64,000 nt of DNA from Scatosoma sp045614565. Lineage in GTDB: Bacteria; Bacillota; Clostridia; Christensenellales; Borkfalkiaceae. A program made the translations under genes and the position numbers. Every line of letters starts with the position of its first letter. The stretch's first letter is position 1. The DNA lies in assembly GCA_045614565.1 (NCBI GenBank), contig JAZLDG010000105.1, positions 34,584 through 98,583 of the forward strand, given 5' to 3'. This document shows positions 40,371 to 49,520 of the stretch, one piece after another. Under the pieces are notes generated by a model. That model saw nothing but the letters and a program-made list of their open reading frames with translations. It did no database searches and had not been told where the DNA came from.

Positions 40371-41675
40371 TTATTTGGTTATTATCTCTATCAAGCCGTA
40401 ACCGCCGCTGCGGTTTACCCGTATTCGTTGCGTTTTCAAACGCTTTTTCAAGCCTTCGAGCGTCATTCCGCAAAGGAACACGTCTTCAAATTCTTTGAGC
40501 GTATTCCCCGACAGCACGAGCTCGTCAAACAATCCGCCCGACGACTTATATTCTTCCACCGCACGCGCGATATCCGTTCCCGTGAGCAAGCCCGTGCAGG
40601 TGACCGTTTCCCCGAAAAAGTCGTTTTTCACGGACAAAAGCTCCACCGTTACGCCTTGTAATTTTTCGTTACAAGCCGCCACAAGCTCCCGCAAGGTCTT
40701 TGCCGCACTTACGCCGCAAACGAGCAAGAATTTCTTGGCTTTTTTGCGTACAAAGCCGTCCGTTTCTTCCAAAGCGGAAAAGGCTTCGTATAAAAATTTG
40801 GTCGTCAAGCCGATCCCGTTTTCGATTTGTTCAAAGTCGCCGTAAAAGGCTCTATCTTTCATTTTCCGTTCCGCTTTGACGAAATATTCGTCCGCGGGAA
40901 GCAAGAAATTCACGCCGAATTCCGCGTTCAACCGATCGACGAGTTCCAAAAGCTTTTCGCTATATTCTTTATCAATATCGGGAATATAGGTCAAGCCGTC
41001 GCGGTATTTGGTAATTCCCGTAGGGACGCAAGCAAGGTCTTGCACAGCGGGATAGTATGCAAACAGTTCCCGTGCGGTGCGTTCCAGCTCCTTTCCGTCG
41101 TTTTCATTCGGCACGACGACCGCTTGACAGTGCATTTTTACGCCGTTTTGGGCAAGCTTTTTGATTTGTTCCAAAATTTTACCCGCAAAGCGGTTTCGCA
41201 GCAGCTTTTCCCGCAGCGTAGGGTTAGTGGTATGCACGGAAATATACAACGGGGAAAGTCCCAAGCGGATAATGCGTTCCAAGCCTTCGTCCGTAAGGTT
41301 GGTAAGCGTAACGAAATTCCCGCAGGTAAAGCTCATTGCATAATCGTCGTCTTTGACGTACAAGCTTTCGCGCATACCCCTGGGCATTTGATCGACGAAG
41401 CAAAACACGCAACGGTTGTGACAGGTGCGGATTGCGGTTTTCTTTTCAAAGGAAAGCCCCAAATCTTCACCTTCGTCCTTTTCCACTTCCACCGTATGTT
41501 CTTCCCCGCTTCTATGATCGCGTACGGTCATCGTAAAACCGTCCGTCTCGACGTAGTACAAGTAATCCAGCTCGTCTTCACAAGGATAGCCGTCGAACGC
41601 CGTGACGATATCCCCCACTTCCAAGCCAAGCTCCGCGGCGATGCTATTCCGTTTTACTTTGGTTATTTTCAACAT
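40371..41675 (-). CDS. DUF512-family PDZ/radical SAM protein
   Basis: A 434-residue protein: an N-terminal PDZ domain (1-~65), then the radical SAM cluster CHNRCVFCFVDQMP (near residues 85-98), and a C-terminal DUF512. The family is common in Clostridia and regularly precedes der, as here; its substrate is unknown. The start overlaps rluA by 32 bp. The conserved cysteines are intact. Confidence 0.9.
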   Translation of the reverse strand: MLKITKVKRNSIAAELGLEVGDIVTAFDGYPCEDELDYLYYVETDGFTMTVRDHRSGEEHTVEVEKDEGEDLGLSFEKKTAIRTCHNRCVFCFVDQMPRGMRESLYVKDDDYAMSFTCGNFVTLTNLTDEGLERIIRLGLSPLYISVHTTNPTLREKLLRNRFAGKILEQIKKLAQNGVKMHCQAVVVPNENDGKELERTARELFAYYPAVQDLACVPTGITKYRDGLTYIPDIDKEYSEKLLELVDRLNAEFGVNFLLPADEYFVKAERKMKDRAFYGDFEQIENGIGLTTKFLYEAFSALEETDGFVRKKAKKFLLVCGVSAAKTLRELVAACNEKLQGVTVELLSVKNDFFGETVTCTGLLTGTDIARAVEEYKSSGGLFDELVLSGNTLKEFEDVFLCGMTLEGLKKRLKTQRIRVNRSGGYGLIEIITK

Positions 41676-42633
41676 ATCCGTCCATTATTTCCGCAAACGG
41701 AGCGCAATCCACGCCGTAGCGGTTACAAAGTTTTTTCAAAATATCGCGAAACGCTTGGGGCAGGGGTGCCGTGAAGCACATTCTTTCCCCGCTCGTCGGG
41801 TGCGTAAGCTCTAATCGTTGCGCGTGCAACAGTTGACCGTCCGCCGTAAGCTTTTGTTTTTTGAAGCCGTACACGGGATCGCCCGCAACGGGGTGGTTTA
41901 AGTATCTTGCGTGCACGCGGATTTGGTGCGTTCTGCCCGTTTGCAGGTGAAATTTGCAAAGGGTGAAATCTTCACCGAAATGCGCGACCGTTTCGTATTC
42001 GGTTATCGCGACTTTGCCTTTCCCCATCGGCAATACCGACATTTTCGTCCGATCGGATAGCGATCTACCGATATCGGTCGTGATTTTTCCCCTTTCTTCT
42101 TTCAAATTTCCTTCCAAAAGTGCGTAATAGGTGCGTTTACAGGTTTTTTCCGCGATTTGCGATGCCAACGAAACGTGTGCTTTGTCGTTTTTTGCGACCA
42201 CGAGCAAACCCGTCGTATCCTTGTCTATACGGTGCACGATCCCAGGTCTTAACACACCCCCGATCCCGCTCAACGAATTAAGCTGATACAAAAGCGCGTT
42301 CACGAGCGTTCCTTCCAAGACGCCGTTGCCGATATGTACCGTCATTCCTTTGGGTTTATTCACCACCGCAAAATCTTCGTCCTGATAGACGATATCCACG
42401 GGGATATTTTCAGGCTTTGCGGTATATTCCACTGCGTCAGGAACGGTAAGCTCGACCACTCCCCCCGCTTTCACGTCCGCGCCCGCTTTCGTTTGCGTTA
42501 CGCCGTCAACGCATACCTGCCCGCTTTCTATCAGCTTTTTCAAGCGCGAACGGGTAAACTCGTCCGTTTGTTCGCTCAAAAAAGTATCCAAGCGTTTGTA
42601 GGGCGTTTCGGCGATATACAGGCGTTTATCCAT
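41644..42633 (-). CDS. RluA-family pseudouridine synthase
   Basis: About 329 residues: an N-terminal S4 RNA-binding domain (RLDTFLSEQTDEFTRSRLKKLI) and the RluA catalytic domain with HRIDKDTTGLLVVAKND, whose Asp is catalytic. It probably makes pseudouridines in 23S rRNA (RluD/YlyB type); YlyB is encoded next to lspA in Bacillus, matching the order here. ATG 42633 overlaps the lspA stop by 8 bp. Confidence 0.92.
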   Translation of the reverse strand: MDKRLYIAETPYKRLDTFLSEQTDEFTRSRLKKLIESGQVCVDGVTQTKAGADVKAGGVVELTVPDAVEYTAKPENIPVDIVYQDEDFAVVNKPKGMTVHIGNGVLEGTLVNALLYQLNSLSGIGGVLRPGIVHRIDKDTTGLLVVAKNDKAHVSLASQIAEKTCKRTYYALLEGNLKEERGKITTDIGRSLSDRTKMSVLPMGKGKVAITEYETVAHFGEDFTLCKFHLQTGRTHQIRVHARYLNHPVAGDPVYGFKKQKLTADGQLLHAQRLELTHPTSGERMCFTAPLPQAFRDILKKLCNRYGVDCAPFAEIMDGYVENNQSKTE

Positions 42634-43282
42634 TCTTTGCCTGCCTTTCCGCTTTTTTGGCTTCTTCCTTTTTTTCCGCTTCCTTGGCAAGGATTTTATA
42701 TTTCCCTACGGGGAAAATAGCGTCGCGGTCAAAAAAGAGCAAGGACAAAATCAACAAGATAGCTCCGCCCACGATAAAGAAATCGGCAAAGTTACAAACC
42801 CCGAAATCGAAGATAATATTTACGCGCACCATATCCCGTACGCCGTCGCGGATCACCGCCGCCGTCGTGGGATCCCATACGCGGTAATATACGCGGTCGA
42901 TTAAATTCCCCACGCCGCCCGCAACGACGAGCACGATCGCAAGGCGAATGAGCGTTCTTCTTTTATCCATTTTGAAATAAAAGATAGAAAACACAGCCAT
43001 CAAAACGCCCGTTGCGGCTACGATAGCAATTTTCACCCATTGATCGGCGTCCGCTAAACCGCTAAACGCGATACCGCGATTGTAGCTGATACAAAGCTCG
43101 ATAACGTTTAGTATAATCACGATTTTACTGGGCGCGCCCGCGATATCGTTGAAATATACGTCGGCGAACAGTTTGGTCAGCTGATCGACGATAATCAAAA
43201 TCAAAAACAGCAGTACGCCAAACCAGCGCGAGCCTTTCATACTCGTTTTTACTTCTTTATTGACGGGTAATTTTTCTTTCAT
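42626..43282 (-). CDS. lspA: Signal peptidase II
   Basis: A 218-residue membrane aspartyl peptidase that removes lipoprotein signal peptides after Lgt action. The catalytic Asp129 (GNLIDR) and Asp167 (NFADFFI) are present with four membrane segments. It is longer than typical (~160 aa) because of a polar N-terminal stretch and a charged C-terminal tail. It overlaps pncB and rluA. lgt, acting one step earlier, is two genes upstream. Confidence 0.95.
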   Translation of the reverse strand: MKEKLPVNKEVKTSMKGSRWFGVLLFLILIIVDQLTKLFADVYFNDIAGAPSKIVIILNVIELCISYNRGIAFSGLADADQWVKIAIVAATGVLMAVFSIFYFKMDKRRTLIRLAIVLVVAGGVGNLIDRVYYRVWDPTTAAVIRDGVRDMVRVNIIFDFGVCNFADFFIVGGAILLILSLLFFDRDAIFPVGKYKILAKEAEKKEEAKKAERQAKNG

Positions 43283-44736
43283 TCTTCTTTTCCTTTTTTT
43301 GCGTTTTTCCGAATATCGTCGATCATACCGAATTTCAAAGCGTGTAATTTTTTAGAAAGATCGACCTTGTACAAATGCGGCATATCCAAGCGCAAATATT
43401 CTTCCCAGAACTTGGAAAGACGGGTCTTGGAAAATTCGCGAATTTCCACGAGTTTAGGGAATTCATACACGAGCTTGCCAGCCTTCACGATCGTATGCTG
43501 TAATTCTTCCACCGAGAAATTTTCCACTTCGTGCGTTTTCCAAGTTTCTACGGGGTGGAAAAGAGTTAAGGGCTTGCCCTCGTCCACGATTTCGTTGCGG
43601 AGCGTAATCAAATCGGCTATCGCCATACCGTTTTCTTTGTCGTATAAGCGATACAAGCGTTTGAACGAAGGGTTGGTAATTTTCGCGGTATTATCCGAAA
43701 GCTTGATTTTCGGCGTGGCGTTCCCTTGTTCGTCAAACACCGACGCAAGCTTATACACACCGCCGAGCGCGGGCAAGTCTTCGGAAGTAATCAGCTTCGT
43801 ACCTACGCCCCAAGAATCGATTTTCGCGCCCTGTTGTAAAAGCGAGTTAATCGAACGCTCATCCAAATCCCCCGAAACGCAAATAATCGCTTCGGGAAAA
43901 CCTGCGTCGTCCATCATTTTACGCGCTTTTTTGGACAAATACGCCAAGTCCCCACTATCCAGCCGTATACCCTTGGGTTTATGCCCCGCCGCCTTTAATT
44001 CCTTGAAAACCTTAATGGCGTTGGGTACGCCGCTGCGGAGCGTATCGTAAGTGTCGACGAGAAGCAAACAGTTATCGGGATACGCGTTTGCGTAAGCGCG
44101 GAACGCTTCGTATTCGGTGGGATAGTCCATTACCCAGCTATGCGCCATAGTCCCCGCTACGGGCACTTCAAATTTTTGTCCCGCAATAACGTTGGACGTG
44201 GAGCTACACCCGCCGATAATCGCGGCGCGCGCGCCGTTGATACCCGCGTCGGGACCTTGCGCCCTGCGAAGCCCGAACTCCATTACCATACCTTTCCCCG
44301 CCGTAGCGCGGCAAATTTTAGAAGATTTGGTCGCAATCAAGGTTTGGTGGTTTATGATATTGAGAAGCGCGGTTTCGGCAAATTGTGCTTGAATGAGCGG
44401 TGCTTTAACCGTCAAAATCGGCTCGCCAGGGAATACGGGCTCGCCTTCCCGAACGGCGTATACGTCGCCCGTGAAACGCATATTTTTCAAATACGCCAAA
44501 AAATCTTCGTCAAAGAGTTTTAAGCCGCGTAAATATTCGATATCTTCGTCGTCGAAACGCCAGTTCAAAAGGTATTCCATCGCCTGCTCCAAACCCGCCG
44601 CGATCGAATAGGTAATCAACGAGTTTTTACGGAAAAACAGATCGAACACGACTTCTTCTTCGTGCTTTTTCTGACGGAAAAAACCGTAACCCATCGTGAG
44701 CTGATACAAGTCGGTAAGTAAGGTCAAATTTCTCAT
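43279..44736 (-). CDS. pncB: Nicotinate phosphoribosyltransferase
   Basis: A 485-residue enzyme making nicotinate mononucleotide from nicotinate and PRPP. Family stretches include LTDLYQLTMGYGFF at the start, EFGLRRAQGPD and GIRLDSGDLAYLSKKAR. It feeds NadE. It lies between lgt and lspA with 4-bp overlaps on both sides, an unusual NAD insertion into a lipoprotein-processing gene pair. Confidence 0.93.
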   Translation of the reverse strand: MRNLTLLTDLYQLTMGYGFFRQKKHEEEVVFDLFFRKNSLITYSIAAGLEQAMEYLLNWRFDDEDIEYLRGLKLFDEDFLAYLKNMRFTGDVYAVREGEPVFPGEPILTVKAPLIQAQFAETALLNIINHQTLIATKSSKICRATAGKGMVMEFGLRRAQGPDAGINGARAAIIGGCSSTSNVIAGQKFEVPVAGTMAHSWVMDYPTEYEAFRAYANAYPDNCLLLVDTYDTLRSGVPNAIKVFKELKAAGHKPKGIRLDSGDLAYLSKKARKMMDDAGFPEAIICVSGDLDERSINSLLQQGAKIDSWGVGTKLITSEDLPALGGVYKLASVFDEQGNATPKIKLSDNTAKITNPSFKRLYRLYDKENGMAIADLITLRNEIVDEGKPLTLFHPVETWKTHEVENFSVEELQHTIVKAGKLVYEFPKLVEIREFSKTRLSKFWEEYLRLDMPHLYKVDLSKKLHALKFGMIDDIRKNAKKGKEE

Positions 44737-45683
44737 TTTTTCTTCTCCTTTACGGGTTTTTCTTCGTATTTTTCAGGATAGATTTTGCACATCATATTGA
44801 TTTTGGTGCGGTAGGGAATTTCCGTTTTAGAATCCCCGATGAAATCGGTAATGCCGTACGGATCGCCGTTTGCCGAGCCGAACAGCTTGCCTTCCTTGCG
44901 CTTATTTCTAAACAGTATGAAAAACAACGCGCCCAACCCCCCGATTAGCAAACAAAGCGAGAACACGAACGACCATTGAATCCCGCTCGAGCCGAGAATG
45001 TATTGCGGATCGCGGAGCGGCTCCATAATAGAGCGAACAAGCCCGTAGGTGATAAAGTAGCAAGCCGTGTTTACGCCGTTGGGCTTGTACGGATTTTTCC
45101 AAGCGTTGATAAACAGCAACACCGCCGCCGTAAAGGTGACCATACTTTCGTAGAAGAAAAAGGCGTAATGCCAAGCCGCTTCCTTTTCGATGTACACGGC
45201 GATAGGAAACCATTGCAAAGCGGGGTTCATAACTTCCATTCCGTACACTTCTTGGTTGGCGAAATTCCCCCATCTGCCGATCGCTTGGGCAAGAAGCAGT
45301 CCTACGACGATACAATCCCCCGCGCGAAAAAAGTTGACCTTTTTCACGATACAAACGACGATAACGCTTCCAAGTCCGCCGAGAATACCGCCGATAATGG
45401 ACAGCCCGCCGCTACGGATCGATTCAATCGCGAACCATTCGGTAATCGGCATACCGTCCGTGATACAGTAAAAGATACGAGTGGTTAAAATGGCGATAGG
45501 CAAACAAATGCAAAAGAAAGTCAAAAATAAATCGCCCGACATATTTCTGCGCTTGAACAGCGTGGAAATGACGAAAAACGCCAAAATCATACCCGTGACG
45601 ATAATGAGTGCGTACGCATAAATTTTGAACCCGAAAATATCGATCCCGGGCGGCTCGAACGCCAAAAGGTTAGGAATAAACAT
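44733..45683 (-). CDS. lgt: Prolipoprotein diacylglyceryl transferase
   Basis: A 316-residue membrane enzyme that moves diacylglycerol from phosphatidylglycerol to the lipobox cysteine of prolipoproteins. The signature GRWGNFANQEVYG lies near residue 135 and seven membrane segments are visible. The C-terminal ~60 residues are an extra cytosolic tail. It is the first gene of the long operon and has its own promoter. The DUF4430 lipoprotein at 50.1 kb is a likely client. Confidence 0.95.
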   Translation of the reverse strand: MFIPNLLAFEPPGIDIFGFKIYAYALIIVTGMILAFFVISTLFKRRNMSGDLFLTFFCICLPIAILTTRIFYCITDGMPITEWFAIESIRSGGLSIIGGILGGLGSVIVVCIVKKVNFFRAGDCIVVGLLLAQAIGRWGNFANQEVYGMEVMNPALQWFPIAVYIEKEAAWHYAFFFYESMVTFTAAVLLFINAWKNPYKPNGVNTACYFITYGLVRSIMEPLRDPQYILGSSGIQWSFVFSLCLLIGGLGALFFILFRNKRKEGKLFGSANGDPYGITDFIGDSKTEIPYRTKINMMCKIYPEKYEEKPVKEKKK

Positions 45684-45770
45684 TAATTTCTATCTCCTTC
45701 TTTCAAAAAACAAGCTTCTAATCCTTCACCCGCCGTAAACAGTTTGGCAGTTTGCGAAACTTTTTGTATT

Positions 45771-45799
45771 ATTATAGCACAATAAAAAAAACTCGTCAA
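45771..45799 (-). promoter_or_regulatory. Promoter of the lgt-trkH operon
   Basis: Minus strand TTGACG (45794-45799), 17 bp, TATAAT (45771-45776). The -35 box is part of the stem of the preceding terminator. Confidence 0.7.
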
Positions 45800-45812
45800 C
45801 TATGTTGACGGG
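45783..45812 (-). terminator. Terminator of folT
   Basis: CCGTCAAC/GTTGACG stem with ATA loop, then TTTTTTTT on the minus strand. Confidence 0.8.
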
Positions 45813-45824
45813 CTTTTCAAATTT

Positions 45825-46421
45825 TCACTCGATCTTCAATTTTAGCGGTTTGAGCCGATTTAAGGCAGGTACGGACACGAACAAAAGCAAATAATTGAGC
45901 AAGCTGTTCCATATTTGCCCGAGCACGAAAAAGCGTAAAACGAAATATTCCCAAAAGGGCAAGCTGTCCTTGTTCCAAAGATAATACCCTGCCGTCGTGT
46001 TGATAGCAAGCGTCGAAACGAGAAAAATCATAATACAAACGAGCGTAAGCTTTATAAAAACCCCGCCGCGAAAGGGCAATTTCACGCCGTGCATTATCAA
46101 CGCGGAAAGGAGCGCGGCAAAGCCCATTGCAACGCCTACCCACGGCGTATATCCAACGCCCCCGCCCAAGAAAAACCCGAGCGTATCGCCAAGGAAACAA
46201 GCCGTAAAGCCAAACAAGGGCCCCAGCAAAATTCCCGTCAACGCCGCCGCAAACAGCGTAAAAGAAAATTGCGTAATTCCAAGCGGTATAGAAAAGGTAT
46301 TGACGACGACGTTTAAGGCAACCAACGTCGCGATATACGCGATTTGGTGGTTTTTGTTCATTCCTTCCATTGCTCCCGATAAAAACAGTCGCTTGAAAAA
46401 GGTTCGTCTTTCGTTTTGCAT
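45825..46421 (-). CDS. folT: Folate ECF transporter S component
   Basis: About 198 residues with six membrane segments; VALNVVVNTFSIPLG and the GFTACFLGDTLGFFL region fit the folate-type S components. The upstream THF riboswitch is the main argument for folate. ATG 46421 follows AAGGGGG by 10 nt; the longer open frame to 46532 runs back into the riboswitch. The shared ECF module is not in this window. Confidence 0.88.
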   Translation of the reverse strand: MQNERRTFFKRLFLSGAMEGMNKNHQIAYIATLVALNVVVNTFSIPLGITQFSFTLFAAALTGILLGPLFGFTACFLGDTLGFFLGGGVGYTPWVGVAMGFAALLSALIMHGVKLPFRGGVFIKLTLVCIMIFLVSTLAINTTAGYYLWNKDSLPFWEYFVLRFFVLGQIWNSLLNYLLLFVSVPALNRLKPLKLKIE

Positions 46422-46511
46422 AAAATAAAAACCCCCTTGAAAAAGAGGTCCGCAAAGAGTGAGAAATAAGGTAAAAGGCGTATTCAACGCATACCTGCTA
46501 TCCCCGTTTTC

Positions 46512-46601
46512 GTAGCGGACGCGCCTTTGCACCGCAGGGAGCTTTCCCTTTCGTCCCCCGACAACGTCCCGTTCGGAGGCACTTCACGCACAAAAGGCTA
46601 C
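46512..46601 (-). ncRNA. Tetrahydrofolate riboswitch
   Basis: Minus strand: P1 GTAGC (46597-46601) pairs with GCTAC (46512-46516). Between them are GTGCGTGAAGTGCC, CGAACGGGACGTTGTCGGGG, a GGGAAAGCTCCC-type hairpin and CGGTGCAAAGGCGCGTCCGC, matching the class I THF aptamer layout. It precedes folT. Downstream ACCTC can pair with the folT ribosome binding site GGGGGT, suggesting control of translation. Confidence 0.88.
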
Positions 46602-46616
46602 TCATACTGTGTTACC

Positions 46617-46645
46617 ATTATACGCTTATCCAAATAAAAAAGCAA
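46617..46645 (-). promoter_or_regulatory. Promoter of the THF riboswitch-folT unit
   Basis: Minus strand TTGCTT (46640-46645), 17 bp, TATAAT (46617-46622), with transcription starting near the aptamer 5' end. Confidence 0.75.
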
Positions 46646-46689
46646 GCGTTTGCGTACATATTTTTCCATTTTTCACGCAAGCTTATTTT

Positions 46690-47376
46690 ATGGCTCTTAT
46701 TTTTATCCGTACGATCGTTATTTTTATCGCTACGCTTATCGTAATGCGGCTAATGGGCAAACGGCAAATCGGGGAAATGCAACCGTACGAACTCGTAATC
46801 ACGCTCATCATCGCCGACCTTGCCTGTATTCCTATGGCGGACAATTCCATTCCCCTTTTATACGGCGTCGTCGCTATTTTAAGCGTCTATTTGTTGCATC
46901 AAATTATTTGTCTGCTCGATCTCAATTTCACCAAAGCCAAAGACGTCGTGAGCGGTATTCCGAGCATCGTATTAAATAAAAACGGCATCGACGACGTGGA
47001 ACTGAAAAAGAACAATCTCGACGTTGCCGACCTTATAGAAAGCTTGCGCGTGGAAGGGTATTTCGCGTTAGACGCCGTACAATACGCACTCTACGAAGCG
47101 GAAGGTACTTTTTCGGCGTTACCCAAGCCCGATTACGAAAAAATGCAAACTTCTTTGCCTATTATTTTAATCGACGAAGGAAAATTCGATCAAAAAAACG
47201 TGCAACGCACGCAAAAAAGTCAAGAATATTATTTGGAGCTTTTGCGTAAAAACGGTTGTAAGGACGAAAAAAACGTACTCGTTATGACCGTGGACGGCAA
47301 CGGGAAAATATATTTTCAGCAAAAAGGAGAAAAATACGAAGTTATCCAGTTAAACTGGCAAGAACGGCTTTGGTAA
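46690..47376 (+). CDS. DUF421 (YetF-like) membrane protein
   Basis: About 228 residues: three N-terminal membrane helices, with MRLMGKRQIGEMQPYELVI as the DUF421 hallmark, and a cytoplasmic domain with GIDDVELKKNNLDVADLIESLR. The family is common in spore-formers, some members affecting spore germination or envelope properties; the mechanism is unclear. ATG 46690 lacks a clear ribosome binding site, and an upstream GTG frame (46609) lies in the folT promoter. It pairs with a DUF4363 gene 6 bp downstream. Confidence 0.85.
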   Translation: MALIFIRTIVIFIATLIVMRLMGKRQIGEMQPYELVITLIIADLACIPMADNSIPLLYGVVAILSVYLLHQIICLLDLNFTKAKDVVSGIPSIVLNKNGIDDVELKKNNLDVADLIESLRVEGYFALDAVQYALYEAEGTFSALPKPDYEKMQTSLPIILIDEGKFDQKNVQRTQKSQEYYLELLRKNGCKDEKNVLVMTVDGNGKIYFQQKGEKYEVIQLNWQERLW

Positions 47377-47382
47377 AAAAGT

Positions 47383-47760
47383 ATGATACGGACGATTATC
47401 AGTATATTCGTGACGCTTACCCTGCTTTTGGGCGTGTCCTTTTACGAAGGAAACCGCGTCAAAACGACCTTTGACAATTTCAGCGAAATTTTAACCACGC
47501 TCTACGATAAAACGGAAGCGGGCGAAGTGACCTACGAAGACGGTACGGCAACGGAAAAGTTTTGGGAGAGCCAGAAAAAGACCTTGCATATTTGGCTTCC
47601 ACATACCGCCATTCAAGAAGTGGATTATCAGCTTTACGAAGCGGTCGGGTATTTATACGTCCGCGACTACGATAGCGCGATCCCAAAGCTTGAAATTTTA
47701 CTCGGTATGTGCGAAAATATCCCGCAATCCTATCGTTTCAGTTTGGAAAATATATTATAA
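47383..47760 (+). CDS. DUF4363-family protein
   Basis: A 125-residue protein with one N-terminal membrane helix (5-20) or uncleaved signal and a soluble helical domain outside (IWLPHTAIQEVDYQLYEAVGYL). DUF4363 proteins are usual partners of DUF421 proteins, supporting one functional unit at the membrane. The function is unknown. Confidence 0.75.
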   Translation: MIRTIISIFVTLTLLLGVSFYEGNRVKTTFDNFSEILTTLYDKTEAGEVTYEDGTATEKFWESQKKTLHIWLPHTAIQEVDYQLYEAVGYLYVRDYDSAIPKLEILLGMCENIPQSYRFSLENIL

Positions 47761-47762
47761 AG

Positions 47763-47796
47763 AAACAGGCTCACCGCATACACGGTGTGCCTGTTT
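47763..47796. terminator. Bidirectional terminator
   Basis: AAACAGGC-T-CACCG/CGGTG-T-GCCTGTTT with a CATACA loop, followed by TTATTG. It separates the convergent DUF4363 and the 117-residue gene. Confidence 0.75.
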
Positions 47797-47811
47797 TATT
47801 GTTTTCAGTAT

Positions 47812-48165
47812 TTAAGCCAAGCCGTAGGCAAGGACGATCCGAACGTTCGCGTCAAAGATATTATGCACGAATTTTTTGACCGCTTCGCTCGTTATTTTGT
47901 CCGCCTTTTCGCTGTCGCTGCTTTGAAGCATCGTCACGACGGCGTTGAAATTTTTGCAAATGATTTGCATATCTTCTTCAATCGCCGTGAACGCGTCTTC
48001 GCTTCCCACGCTTTGAATTGCGCGCATTTCTTCAATCGTATCGTTCATTGCCGAAAGCAATTTCATATCCCCGCTTTGGAGAATATCGCGGGCTTGGTGA
48101 TTGAGCGCGCAAAGCAATTCAATAAAGCGTTGGAGCTTTATATTCCCTTCTAATTCGGTCGCCAT
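47812..48165 (-). CDS. Unknown small helical protein after the UDPGP gene
   Basis: A 117-residue, all-helical, acidic protein without signal peptide or membrane segment. I do not recognise the family. Its ATG shares one base with the stop of the nucleotidyltransferase gene (TAATG), so the two are translationally coupled and probably act together, perhaps as regulator or accessory subunit. That is inference from position only. Confidence 0.7.
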   Translation of the reverse strand: MATELEGNIKLQRFIELLCALNHQARDILQSGDMKLLSAMNDTIEEMRAIQSVGSEDAFTAIEEDMQIICKNFNAVVTMLQSSDSEKADKITSEAVKKFVHNIFDANVRIVLAYGLA

Positions 48166-49394
48166 TACAATTTTACTCCGTTCATTTCAAGCAACGCTCT
48201 CGCGCTTTCTACGCTGTCCACGCCCGTCTTGTTTTTAATGGGTGCAAATTCCTTTTCGCGTACGACTTCAAAGGGCAAAACGCTGCCCATAGGCTTAATC
48301 AAATCCACCGCGAGCGTTTCAAACTTTTTACCGTTTTCCTTTTCGGGCTTTCTCGTCACGCCGTCTTCGCAAAGACATTCGATTTTCTTTTCCACGATAT
48401 GCACGGGAATTTTCTTGTTTACGATTTCTTCAAGCTTGGAAAGACGGAACAAGTAGTTCATAATCGCGCCGTAGCAATACGCCAAATCATCGTTTTCGTC
48501 CTTTTGGTTTGCCATTTCGTCCGTCAATTCGTAATATTCGATAATATCGGGCTGATCGCCGTCCATACAAAGCACGCCCACCTTTTCGTAGGGGTTGGTT
48601 TTGCAAATAACTTTCGCGCCGCAATTCACGCCGCTATCGATCGTCGCGCCGACGAATACGGGATCGGCAATACGCTGTAATACGTTGTCTACGGCGTAAA
48701 TGTTCAACCACTCTACGCCCTTTTCGTGTAAATCGTCCACGAGCCCCGCACGCTTCATCGAGCCGAACCAACCGCCGTTCCCGTTGGGGGAAAGCGCGGG
48801 CGTGTCTTTCTTTTCCAAGAAAATTTTGCCGTTGAAATCCACAGCGGGCGCCATATCCTGCTTAAAGAATTTCACCATTTCTTCGGGATAGCCGAAATAT
48901 CCGTGTTCTTTCCAAAAACCCGTCGTCTGTTCGTGGTTTTTATCGCTCGTCATAATATATAAAGGCACGAACACGCCGCATTTTTCATTCACTTCGGCAA
49001 GATTTTTCATTTGCTGTTCAAAAATGTACAAAGGCTTGGTAACGCCGATGTCGTACGCGCCTTTCGGTCCGTCTACGCCAAGACGAGTACCCATACCGCC
49101 CGCAAGCAAAACCGCCGCGACCTTGCCCGCTTTAATCGCTTCCACGCCCGCCTGTTCAAAGGCGTCCTTTTTCTTTTCAATCGCAGACAAACGAAGCCCT
49201 GCAATCGGACGGATATCCCTGTCCTTTCCGCTCATATCCACGGGATTTGCCAACGCTTCTTCAAAGTCCCAGCTAATATTCCCGATCGCCGTAAGCAGGT
49301 TATTTTTCCCCGCTTCGTCGAGTTCGTCGTAATAAGCCAAAAGCTGTTCCTGTCCCTTTTCTTCCAAAAGTTTTTTCGCCTGTTCGTAATTCAT
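48165..49394 (-). CDS. UDPGP-family UTP--sugar-1-phosphate uridylyltransferase
   Basis: A 409-residue enzyme of the eukaryote-like UDPGP type 1 family: LLAGGMGTRLGVDGPKGAYD (nucleotide binding) near residue 96, and central stretches ALSPNGNGGWFGSM and YAVDNVLQRIADPVF. It makes UDP-GlcNAc or UDP-glucose from the sugar-1-phosphate; family members cover both, so the sugar is not assigned. ATG follows AAGGAGAGATTACGGTT. It has its own promoter. Confidence 0.87.
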   Translation of the reverse strand: MNYEQAKKLLEEKGQEQLLAYYDELDEAGKNNLLTAIGNISWDFEEALANPVDMSGKDRDIRPIAGLRLSAIEKKKDAFEQAGVEAIKAGKVAAVLLAGGMGTRLGVDGPKGAYDIGVTKPLYIFEQQMKNLAEVNEKCGVFVPLYIMTSDKNHEQTTGFWKEHGYFGYPEEMVKFFKQDMAPAVDFNGKIFLEKKDTPALSPNGNGGWFGSMKRAGLVDDLHEKGVEWLNIYAVDNVLQRIADPVFVGATIDSGVNCGAKVICKTNPYEKVGVLCMDGDQPDIIEYYELTDEMANQKDENDDLAYCYGAIMNYLFRLSKLEEIVNKKIPVHIVEKKIECLCEDGVTRKPEKENGKKFETLAVDLIKPMGSVLPFEVVREKEFAPIKNKTGVDSVESARALLEMNGVKL

Positions 49395-49465
49395 AACCGT
49401 AATCTCTCCTTTTTTCTTGGGCGTACCGCAACCAAAGGTTGGGGATAAAACCCTTTCACTTCTTT

Positions 49466-49494
49466 ATTATAACAAATTCCGTCGCAGAAAGCAA
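49466..49494 (-). promoter_or_regulatory. Promoter of the UDPGP gene
   Basis: Minus strand TTGCTT (49489-49494), 17 bp, TATAAT (49466-49471). Confidence 0.7.
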
Positions 49495-49520
49495 GTTTTT
49501 GAAAACAATTCCTTTTGTGA

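Noticed and set aside
39316..40401. 361-codon plus-strand frame opposite der
   Set aside because: Shadow of the der reading frame, without ribosome binding site or domain.
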